From RGIG3701 sp030530205 (GTDB lineage: Bacteria > Planctomycetota > Planctomycetia > Pirellulales > Thermoguttaceae), in contig JAUMVK010000004.1 of assembly GCA_030530205.1 (NCBI GenBank), positions 124,001-188,000 of the forward strand: 64,000 nucleotides of DNA, written 5' to 3'. The translations under genes were made by a program, and so were the position numbers. Positions 25,817-32,707 of the stretch are shown here, one piece after another (the first letter of the stretch is position 1; every line of letters begins with the position of its first letter). The notes beneath the pieces are model-generated. The model ran no database searches, had not been told where the DNA came from, and saw only the letters and a program-made list of their open reading frames with translations.

Positions 25817-26770
25817 TTATTCCGGCACTTTGATGGAATTCCCGTCGTTACGGATCCCCATATCGCGATGAACGGCCGCGTCAATAGAATAACTGATCCG
25901 GTGAACGGAACCGTCGCAATAGGCCATTCCAAACGCTCCGGCGTGTGGACTTCCGAAAAATCCGCTCGTATTATAACCGTAACGGTCCTGTTGAGGAGTT
26001 GATCCTGTACCTCGCACGCTGTCATCATCCGCCCCGGTCCAGCAGAGATGGTCGTCACCCGTCGCATAGCCATCCGAACTGCTGATTTCGTATTTATTCG
26101 CGTCAATGTACTTCTCACCGTACAAATATGTACTTGAAGTTCCGTCATAAATCTCGGAATCCTGGACCGCGCTCTTGACGAAAACCAAACCATTGGCAGA
26201 AGTACTGATGGCGATATTCTCCATCGCAGAGTATGTTGTTGCCTCGCCATAACCATCGGAACCGATCCCGCCTGTCGCGCAGTTACCCGCATAATCCAGC
26301 TTGCAAACAGGGTTGACCGAGTTACTGTTGTAACCGTGCGTATAACCCGGGTAGTTTTTCGCAGCGCGTCTGGACGGGCAATAGAATATCCCGACAGGGG
26401 TCGCCCCACGGGTCGCGTTTGCCGACTTCACGCCGTCATTTTCCTTTGCCTCACCATTTGCCCCAAGCCCCCAGAGGTTCGTCTGTTCCATAAACGGAAG
26501 GAGTGAATAAGTCCACGCTCCCGGCTGCGTAGAACCTGCTCCACAGTCCGGATCACCTTCCCACGCACGGCCAAAACCACCTGACGGGTAACAAATATTA
26601 AACGCGACGTGACTCTGCGCCGCTTTTCCCATTTGGTTCAGATTATTGTTACACTGCAACTGTCGGGCAGCCTCTCGCGCCTGCTGGACCGCAGGAAGGA
26701 GAAGTCCCATCAACATTCCGATGATTGCAATGACGACCAGAAGCTCGACGAGCGTAAACGCTTTTTTCAT
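25817..26770 (-). CDS. DUF1559 prepilin-like protein (copy A)
   Basis: 317 residues with an AGAGGA ribosome site. The N-terminus is a type IV prepilin signal: MKKA followed by FTLVELLVVIAIIGMLMGLLLP, with Glu5 of the mature protein present and cleavage by a prepilin peptidase expected before Phe. DUF1559 follows, with a conserved QQAREAARQLQCNNNLNQMG and a C-terminal H-X9-DG motif (HAGAFGMAYCDGSVHRISYS). This family is expanded in planctomycetes and is thought to form pseudopilins or surface structures. The gene has a good consensus promoter, unlike its close upstream neighbour. Confidence 0.93.
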   Translation of the reverse strand: MKKAFTLVELLVVIAIIGMLMGLLLPAVQQAREAARQLQCNNNLNQMGKAAQSHVAFNICYPSGGFGRAWEGDPDCGAGSTQPGAWTYSLLPFMEQTNLWGLGANGEAKENDGVKSANATRGATPVGIFYCPSRRAAKNYPGYTHGYNSNSVNPVCKLDYAGNCATGGIGSDGYGEATTYSAMENIAISTSANGLVFVKSAVQDSEIYDGTSSTYLYGEKYIDANKYEISSSDGYATGDDHLCWTGADDDSVRGTGSTPQQDRYGYNTSGFFGSPHAGAFGMAYCDGSVHRISYSIDAAVHRDMGIRNDGNSIKVPE

Positions 26771-26813
26771 TTCAGATTCCTCTTGAAGTAAAAATCCCTA
26801 TACCATACCTTGT

Positions 26814-26841
26814 ATTATACTCAAAGTACGTAAAACGTCAA
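26814..26841 (-). promoter_or_regulatory. Consensus promoter of DUF1559 copy A
   Basis: On the minus strand: TTGACG (26836-26841), 16-bp spacer, TATAAT (26814-26819), 44 bases before the start codon. Confidence 0.8.
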
Positions 26842-26962
26842 GGGAAAAGAAGAAAATTTTAAAAAGATGTGTCAAAAACTTCACTTTTTCCAAAAACAGA
26901 TATACGGAAACGTGTGTTTCTGCACAGAAACACCGTCTCCTTAGGCATACCGATCTGAAATT

Positions 26963-27868
26963 TTATCTGATTCCCGACCAATCGATCAGTTCCTCATCCA
27001 TACGATTCAGAAGACGCCTATACGTATCCGAATTGATCGAGTATGAAATCGTCTGATGATGCCCATCGGCAAAAACAAAACCACAGACTCCCGTGTGAAC
27101 GGAACCATAGGCGCTGATCCTGCTAAGTCCCGGACGGCTTTGGTATAATTTTCCATCAGAGTAGCAGCGCAATGTATCAAAATTATGTCCGCCCAAATAA
27201 CAGTCGTCATCGTCACCAACAGGAGACGAGACTTCATTATAACTCAGATTAAGCTGACGTTCCCCCACCAGAATCGTGTTGCTCAATCCATCATAAACGT
27301 CCTTTTCGTACACTTCGGTATTCTCGTCCCGACGAAAAATCAGGCCTCCTGAATCGTAAAATACCTTAGGCTCGTTTCCTTCTACAGTCGTTACAGTTCC
27401 GCAATTCGCGGCATAATCACTTTTCCCCATCATGCTCAGGCCGCCATGGGACTCATTGTCGGAATAGACAGTTCGTTGCAGACTCAGGTAAAGTTTAGCT
27501 GGTCTGCATGTTGGGCAGTAAAACACGGAAACAGGTGTTTTCAATCTTGTCTCGATGTCAGCTTCGTGGAGATTTGCCTGTTCAATAAAGGGCAAAATAC
27601 AATAAGCCCACCCGCCGCGCTGGTCAAAGTTGGTTCCTTTCTGACGGTCCCCAATGTAGCAATACCCACCTCCACCAGAAGGAAAACGTCCTTCATTCAT
27701 CGAATTGTGCAAACTCAACCCCATTCCCAGCTGCTTCATATTATTATTGCACTGCAGCTGCCGGGCGGCCTCTCGCGCCTGCTGGACCGCAGGAAGGAGA
27801 AGCCCCATCAACATTCCGATGATTGCGATGACGACCAAAAGTTCGACGAGGGTAAACGCTTTTTTCAT
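26963..27868 (-). CDS. DUF1559 prepilin-like protein (copy B)
   Basis: 301 residues from the ATG at 27868, with the same GAGGAACCTGAA leader as copy A. The first 55 or so residues are almost identical to copy A (MKKAFTLVELLVVIAIIGML and the following CNNN segment), then the proteins diverge, ending with the H-X9-DG-type HTGVCGFVFADGHHQTISYS. The upstream DNA also matches copy A, except that the block carrying the -10 box is missing. It may therefore depend on read-through from fabF, or be weakly expressed. Confidence 0.92.
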   Translation of the reverse strand: MKKAFTLVELLVVIAIIGMLMGLLLPAVQQAREAARQLQCNNNMKQLGMGLSLHNSMNEGRFPSGGGGYCYIGDRQKGTNFDQRGGWAYCILPFIEQANLHEADIETRLKTPVSVFYCPTCRPAKLYLSLQRTVYSDNESHGGLSMMGKSDYAANCGTVTTVEGNEPKVFYDSGGLIFRRDENTEVYEKDVYDGLSNTILVGERQLNLSYNEVSSPVGDDDDCYLGGHNFDTLRCYSDGKLYQSRPGLSRISAYGSVHTGVCGFVFADGHHQTISYSINSDTYRRLLNRMDEELIDWSGIR

Positions 27869-27965
27869 TTCAGGTTCCTCTTCAGGACAAAAGGTCAAGG
27901 GAAAAGAAAAAATTTAAAAAGAATCCTACACGGGAACAACGCAACCTGTCCCCAAAACTTAACGT

Positions 27966-29207
27966 TTAAAACCGGCCCAAAACCAGCGTCGCGTTATGGC
28001 CGCCAAAGCCGAAATTATTCGAAATGATATAGTCACACTTGCGTTCTACCGCAACGTTCGGTGTGTAGTTCAGGTCGCACTCGGGGTCGGGTGTAACCTG
28101 ATTGATCGTCGGAGGAATCATATTCTTTTGAAAGACAAGAGCCGAGAAAATCAGCTCAATGCCGCCACTTGCTCCAAGCAGGTGTCCCGTCATACTCTTT
28201 GTGCTGGAAATGTTCAGCTTTCTCGAACCTTCCTCACCAAAGACGGTCTTCAGCGCCCTCGTTTCCGAAATGTCTCCCAAGTGCGTACTCGTTCCGTGCG
28301 CGTTCACATAAGCGATCTGCTCCGGGTTCAGTTTGGCGTCTTCCAAAGCGTAACGCATTGCCTGAATTGCCCCATCGCCATTCTCGCTCGGCTGAACAAT
28401 ATGAAACGCATCGGTAGAGCAACCGTAGCCCAGAACCTCAGCGTAAATTTTGGCGCCGCGTTTTTTGGCGTGTTCCAGCTCCTCAAAAATAAGGATCCCG
28501 GAACCTTCTCCCATCACAAAACCATCACGGTCCAAATCAAACGGGCGGCTTGCCCCTTGCGGGTCATCGTTTCGCTCGGACATCGCGCGCATCATACAGA
28601 ACGAACCCATGCCGATTTCAATGACACTGGCTTCCGTTCCGCCGGTTACCGCAACCTCGACCTTACCAAGACGAATCGCGTCGATGGAACACGCCATCGC
28701 GTGCGCAGCGCTGGCACATGCAGAGTTGACCGAAAAACTGGGTCCCTGTAGATTAAAAGCAATCGAGATGTGCCCCACCGCGGCGTTCGGCATCAACATC
28801 GGAATCGTGAATGGAGAAAATTTGTTCGGTCCCTTTTCGATGAAACGTTTTTCCTGTTCCTGAAGGGTAGTCAGACCTCCAACGCCCGTCCCAATGATAC
28901 ACGAACAGCGGCGCGGATCTTCATGAGAGAAATCAATACCGGAATCCTGGACCGCCTTTTTCGCTGCCACGATCGCGTAACGGGAAAAATTATCCAGGTG
29001 CTTGTTTTCCTTGAAATCGATGAAACCTTCGGTCGTATAGTCAGAAGCGACACAGCCAGCGATCCGTGTCCGGAATTGAGACGCGTCGTATTTGGCAATC
29101 GGGACAATTCCACTTTTCCCGGCCACCAGAGCGTCCCAAACCACGTTCAAGTCACAACCCAAGGGAGAGACCAGGCCCATTCCTGTTATCACAATCCGAC
29201 GTTCCAT
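27966..29207 (-). CDS. fabF: Beta-ketoacyl-ACP synthase II
   Basis: 413 residues, the normal FabF length. The thiolase-fold catalytic triad is complete: Cys164 in SVNSACASAAHA, His304 in NAHGTSTHLGD and His342 in KSMTGHLLGASGG, with the C-terminal NNFGFGGHNA loop. It condenses malonyl-ACP with acyl-ACP in type II fatty-acid elongation. It lies 68 bases downstream of acpP, but an intrinsic terminator stands between them, so expression is likely lower than that of acpP. Confidence 0.97.
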   Translation of the reverse strand: MERRIVITGMGLVSPLGCDLNVVWDALVAGKSGIVPIAKYDASQFRTRIAGCVASDYTTEGFIDFKENKHLDNFSRYAIVAAKKAVQDSGIDFSHEDPRRCSCIIGTGVGGLTTLQEQEKRFIEKGPNKFSPFTIPMLMPNAAVGHISIAFNLQGPSFSVNSACASAAHAMACSIDAIRLGKVEVAVTGGTEASVIEIGMGSFCMMRAMSERNDDPQGASRPFDLDRDGFVMGEGSGILIFEELEHAKKRGAKIYAEVLGYGCSTDAFHIVQPSENGDGAIQAMRYALEDAKLNPEQIAYVNAHGTSTHLGDISETRALKTVFGEEGSRKLNISSTKSMTGHLLGASGGIELIFSALVFQKNMIPPTINQVTPDPECDLNYTPNVAVERKCDYIISNNFGFGGHNATLVLGRF

Positions 29208-29223
29208 CGTGGTTCTCTCTTAT

Positions 29224-29259
29224 AAAAAAAGGCAGTTTCCTCTCAAACAGAAAACTGCC
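29224..29259 (-). terminator. Intrinsic terminator between acpP and fabF
   Basis: On the minus strand GGCAGTTT (29252-29259) pairs with AAACTGCC (29231-29238), followed by seven T (29224-29230). Confidence 0.85.
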
Positions 29260-29275
29260 GATCGATTTTGCAAAA

Positions 29276-29527
29276 TTAGTTTTCTTTGTTCACTTCCATT
29301 TCGATCCGGCGAATCACGTCGCCAATCGTCTGAATGTCATCAGCAGCTTCTTCCGGGATCGAGATCTGGAACTCTTCTTCCAATTCCATTGTCAACTCCA
29401 CCAAATCGAGGGAATCGGAACCGAGGTCCTGAATGAATGAAGTGTCTTCTGTGAGTTTATCCAGTTCGTAACCGAGCTGTTCACTGACGATTTTGAAAAC
29501 GCGTTCAGCAATATTCTGAGTATCCAC
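29276..29527 (-). CDS. acpP: Acyl carrier protein
   Basis: 83 residues, acidic, with a GTG start preceded by AGGAG at seven bases. The phosphopantetheine attachment site is Ser39 in DLGSDSLDLVELTMELEEEF. It carries growing acyl chains for FabF, FabG and FabD encoded next to it. It has its own probable promoter (29582-29609) and its own terminator (29224-29259), so it is probably expressed alone and abundantly. Confidence 0.97.
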   Translation of the reverse strand: MDTQNIAERVFKIVSEQLGYELDKLTEDTSFIQDLGSDSLDLVELTMELEEEFQISIPEEAADDIQTIGDVIRRIEMEVNKEN

Positions 29528-29555
29528 TTGATTTCTCCTAAAAAATTAAACCATC

Positions 29556-29570
29556 TGACAGAAACTGTCA
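29556..29570 (-). promoter_or_regulatory. Short hairpin in the acpP leader
   Basis: TGACAG and CTGTCA around an AAA/TTT loop, between the probable promoter and the ribosome site of acpP. It could be an operator half-site pair or an mRNA 5' hairpin. Confidence 0.35.
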
Positions 29571-29581
29571 TTATTAATTGC

Positions 29582-29609
29582 AATTTACCACATTTTGGGC
29601 TTAATTCAA
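29582..29609 (-). promoter_or_regulatory. Probable acpP promoter
   Basis: Minus strand: TTGAAT (29604-29609), 16-bp spacer ending TGG (extended -10), TAAATT (29582-29587). Confidence 0.55.
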
Positions 29610-29658
29610 GCCCCCCCATGAAAAATTGCAGTAAAAATAAGAAAAATTTCGTAAAAAA

Positions 29659-30426
29659 TCACGCCGTCATGCCGCCGTCAACCGGAACGACTTGGCCGGT
29701 AATGTAGGAGGCTGCGTCGCTGGCGAGGAAAAGCACCGCGTCCGCAATGTCCTGCGGCTCACCAACACGATTGGCCGGAATACGTTTCTTGGCTTCCGTC
29801 ATGATCATGTCGCCCAAAACCGCCGTCATGTCCGTCGCGATAAAGCCCGGCGCCACTGCGTTGACCGTGATTTTACGTTTCGCGTATTCACGAGCGACCG
29901 TCTGCGTGAAACCAATGATTCCCGCTTTCGACGCGGAATAATTCGCCTGACCCGGGTTTCCAACCAGAGCCGAAACGCTCGAAACGTTGATGATTCGACC
30001 GTAGCGTTTCTGCATCATGGGAACAATGCACGCCCGCGTGAAAACAAACACACCGCGAAGGTTCGTCTGGAGAACATCGTCCCAGTTTTCGTCGGTCATC
30101 TGCGCCAGAAGTCCATCACGGGTAATACCGGCATCGTTCACCAGAATATCGACTTTTTCCCACTTGGCCAAAACCGCGTCCACGACCGCCTGACCCTCTG
30201 CCGTGATTCCAACGTTTGCACCGAAGGCTTCAGCCTCACCGCCAAACGCGCGAATTTCTTCCACCGTGCCCATCGCACGTTCCGCCGAGGTGGCAACACA
30301 CGCGACTTTCGCACCATTTTCAGCCAACGATACAGCAATCGCCCGACCAATTCCACGAGAAGCTCCGGTCACGATTGCGACGCGACCGGAAAGGTCAACC
30401 GTCAAACGGGATTTTTTTTCTGCCAT
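29659..30426 (-). CDS. fabG: 3-oxoacyl-ACP reductase
   Basis: 255 residues with GGAG upstream. Short-chain dehydrogenase features are complete: the NADPH-binding GASRGIG at 21-27, NDAG at 97-100, and catalytic Asn122, Ser150, Tyr163 and Lys167 in NVSS..NYSASKAG. The C-terminal VPVDGGMTA is typical of FabG. It reduces 3-oxoacyl-ACP to 3-hydroxyacyl-ACP. It is located between fabD and acpP in the conserved fatty-acid order. Confidence 0.96.
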   Translation of the reverse strand: MAEKKSRLTVDLSGRVAIVTGASRGIGRAIAVSLAENGAKVACVATSAERAMGTVEEIRAFGGEAEAFGANVGITAEGQAVVDAVLAKWEKVDILVNDAGITRDGLLAQMTDENWDDVLQTNLRGVFVFTRACIVPMMQKRYGRIINVSSVSALVGNPGQANYSASKAGIIGFTQTVAREYAKRKITVNAVAPGFIATDMTAVLGDMIMTEAKKRIPANRVGEPQDIADAVLFLASDAASYITGQVVPVDGGMTA

Positions 30427-30540
30427 AGTTAAACTCCAAAATGAAAAAATACAGGAAAAAGACGTATTCCGCCTTATTTTCTCTTTTTTCGGTTTTTTAC
30501 GTCAATGACTTTATTTAATTAAGATTCGGAGGGCCGGACC

Positions 30541-31449
30541 TTAACATTCTACGCCCTGGCACGGGATTTTCCGGTCGATGCGCTTCATCAGGCCGCGAAG
30601 GACACGCCCGGGACCGATTTCCCAGAACGAATCGTAACCGTCGGCGATCAGCTTGCGGATCGTGGTCTCCCACTGGACCGGCGAGAGGATCTGACGTACA
30701 AGGATCGCGCGGATCCCGTCCGGATCGTTATGCGCTTCCGCGTCCACGTTGGAAATGACCGGGAATTTCGGGGTTGAAATCTGCACGCCCGCCAGGACCT
30801 CCGCAAGTCGTTCATCCGCAGGGCGCATGATCGGCGTATGGAACGCCCCCGCCACGGCCAGTGCGATCGGCCGGGCCGCACCGGTTTCCTCCGCAAGCTT
30901 CACGACACGCTCACAGGCGGCTTTCGTGCCGGAAACGACTGTATTTCCCGGACAAAGCAGATTGGCGATCTGGAGGATCTCCCCCTCGCGGGCCTTTTCG
31001 CAAAGTTCTTCCACGACCGGAATTTCGGCGCTGAGCAGACTCACCATTCCGCTGGGAGTTGCGTCTGCAGCAGCCTGCATCGCTTTACCTCGCTCCGCGA
31101 CAAGGCGCAGACCGTCCTCGAAACTCAACGATCCGGCGCACGCCAACGCGGTGTATTCGCCCAGGCTCAAACCCGCGGCGCACGAACACGCCTCGACGAC
31201 CTCCGGATTGGTCTTCTTCAGTGACTCCAACGCCGCCAGTGACGTGACAAAAAGGGCCGGCTGACTGATGACCGTCGTGCTGAGCTGCTCGATCGGACCG
31301 TTGAAGCACAAATCAGTCAGTGAGTAACCCAAAATATCGTCGGCCTGGTCAAACAAGGCCTTGGCTTCGGGAAGTGTATCGTACAGGACCTTCCCCATCC
31401 CAACGACCTGGGCACCCTGCCCCGGAAACAAAAAAGCGGTTTTTCCCAT
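30541..31449 (-). CDS. fabD: Malonyl-CoA:ACP transacylase
   Basis: 302 residues. N-terminal FLFPGQGAQ motif, active-site serine 95 in AGLSLGEY (the usual GHSLGE has Leu for His), His204 in GAFHTPIM and a C-terminal GPGRVLRGLMKRI. It loads malonate from CoA to ACP for chain extension. It starts 174 bases downstream of rpmF, but a terminator separates them. plsX and fabH, which usually sit between rpmF and fabD, are absent here. Confidence 0.96.
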   Translation of the reverse strand: MGKTAFLFPGQGAQVVGMGKVLYDTLPEAKALFDQADDILGYSLTDLCFNGPIEQLSTTVISQPALFVTSLAALESLKKTNPEVVEACSCAAGLSLGEYTALACAGSLSFEDGLRLVAERGKAMQAAADATPSGMVSLLSAEIPVVEELCEKAREGEILQIANLLCPGNTVVSGTKAACERVVKLAEETGAARPIALAVAGAFHTPIMRPADERLAEVLAGVQISTPKFPVISNVDAEAHNDPDGIRAILVRQILSPVQWETTIRKLIADGYDSFWEIGPGRVLRGLMKRIDRKIPCQGVEC

Positions 31450-31518
31450 GATTTTTAATGATGAAGTGTAAAGCCAGAATCATAAATTAAAAAGATGAAC
31501 CCCAGATTCCTCTGGTAA

Positions 31519-31535
31519 TTCATAATTCATAATTT
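31519..31535. repeat. AATTCATAATTCATAATTT direct repeat
   Basis: Copy of the AT-rich simple repeat seen before clpX and at 38569-38599. It lies between fabD and the rpmF terminator. Confidence 0.65.
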
Positions 31536-31580
31536 AAAAAAAGCCTCACCACGAATGAACCAATCATCCTGTGATGAGGC
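31536..31580 (-). terminator. Intrinsic terminator after rpmF
   Basis: Minus strand: GCCTCATCAC (31571-31580) pairs with GTGGTGAGGC (31543-31552), one G-U pair, followed by seven T. Confidence 0.88.
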
Positions 31581-31622
31581 AGCCATCTCCTGGAATCAAC
31601 AGTAGGTTTCCCTGGTGGAAAC

Positions 31623-31805
31623 TCATTTTTCGTTGACTTCAATGACTTTCATATTCCGATACTGTCCACAGTTCGGGCAGACGACATGAGACATGACCGC
31701 CGAGCCGCAATTCGGGCAGTAGGAAATCTGTTTAGCGGTTTTTCCGTCATGAGCACGACGGGAACCAGTACGGGCATTGGAGTGCTTACGCTTCGGAACT
31801 GCCAT
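31623..31805 (-). CDS. rpmF: 50S ribosomal protein L32
   Basis: 60 residues. It starts MAVPKRKHSNARTGSRRAH, the conserved L32 beginning, and has two CPNCG-type pairs (CPNCGSAVMSHVVCPNCG) that bind zinc, so it is the C+ form. It has a near-perfect promoter upstream (31863-31890) and a strong terminator downstream, making it a single-gene transcription unit ahead of the fatty-acid genes. Confidence 0.97.
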   Translation of the reverse strand: MAVPKRKHSNARTGSRRAHDGKTAKQISYCPNCGSAVMSHVVCPNCGQYRNMKVIEVNEK

Positions 31806-31862
31806 AATACACCATCCTTTAAAATTACTATGGGTGAAACTAAAAACTCAAAACAGGCCAGT

Positions 31863-31890
31863 ATTATACCAGAGTTCCAATAAATGTCAA
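31863..31890 (-). promoter_or_regulatory. Consensus promoter of rpmF
   Basis: Minus strand: TTGACA (31885-31890), 16-bp spacer ending TGG, TATAAT (31863-31868). The best housekeeping promoter match in the window. Confidence 0.88.
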
Positions 31891-32005
31891 GGGAGTGGGT
31901 ACAAAATCCCGAAATTTTCTTGAAAAAACTCGGGGTTTAATCATTTTGCGCATTTTAAAACACGCAAAAAACAAATCTCCGAACTCCCCGGGATCTAACC
32001 AGTTC

Positions 32006-32344
32006 TCAGTCGTGGTGGCAGTGACAGCAGTCGCAGCCGCCTTCATCCTCATCATCGTCCATTCCCTCATCGAGAAATTCCACGATGCGATCGAACAAAT
32101 CGTCATCCTCAATGGCGTGAAACACATATTCGTCACCAACCTGTTCACATTCCATGAGTAAATCTTCATCTTCGTCCTGATCTTCGTCGCAAGACTGAAG
32201 GCGGGCGTAGTCTTTTCCCTCGAACTCGAAAACTTCGAGAACTTCAAAAGTCAGCTCCTCGCCAGTGTCGGTGACAGTATTAATAATGATCGGCTCGTAA
32301 TCGTCATGCTCACAGCCGCAGTCACAATGGTCGTGGTGGTCCAT
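32006..32344 (-). CDS. DUF1292-like acidic protein with His/Cys-rich ends
   Basis: 112 residues if started at the ATG at 32344, which has GGAGA five bases upstream; a second ATG four codons earlier (32356) is possible. The middle section (IINTVTDTGEELTFEVLEVF, DYARLQ) matches the DUF1292/YrzB pattern. The N-terminus (MDHHDHCDCGCEHDD) and C-terminus (GGCDCCHCHHD) are rich in His and Cys and look metal-binding. The rest is very acidic. Function of DUF1292 is unknown; a metal-binding variant is inferred. Confidence 0.75.
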   Translation of the reverse strand: MDHHDHCDCGCEHDDYEPIIINTVTDTGEELTFEVLEVFEFEGKDYARLQSCDEDQDEDEDLLMECEQVGDEYVFHAIEDDDLFDRIVEFLDEGMDDDEDEGGCDCCHCHHD

Positions 32345-32707
32345 TTTCTTCTCCATGGTTAAATTTGATTGAAACTCAACTCCTTTATTCTAAACCAAAT
32401 TCAAAATTTTTGCAGGGGGACCTACCCAATTTTGGCAAAAAATCTCCCGCATTTTAAAAACATCTCAACAAAAGCAAACTTCACTCATTTTCACCATTTT
32501 CCAAAATCGGAATACTTCCAGTAACCAGAACTGCCGGAACAATCGGAACAATGCGTCTTTTCTAAGGGATTTTGGATTTTTTTTTCTTAAAAGCCGTTCT
32601 TACAAAGGTCAGAATGTATGGAATTTCACAAGGATTCCATTTAATCCGTTTTAAGGAATAATTTCGGAACTGACGTTTATACACCTTTTAGATCGAGCAG
32701 GTTTGCG
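32345..32707. other. AT-rich intergenic region between divergent genes
   Basis: Carries the probable leftward promoter at 32387-32415 and a small GGAAT-ATTCC inverted repeat near 32620-32640. Nothing else is recognised. Confidence 0.5.
32387..32415 (-). promoter_or_regulatory. Probable promoter of the DUF1292 gene
   Basis: Minus strand: CTGCAA (32410-32415), 17-bp spacer, TAGAAT (32387-32392), 42 bases before the start. Confidence 0.5.
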
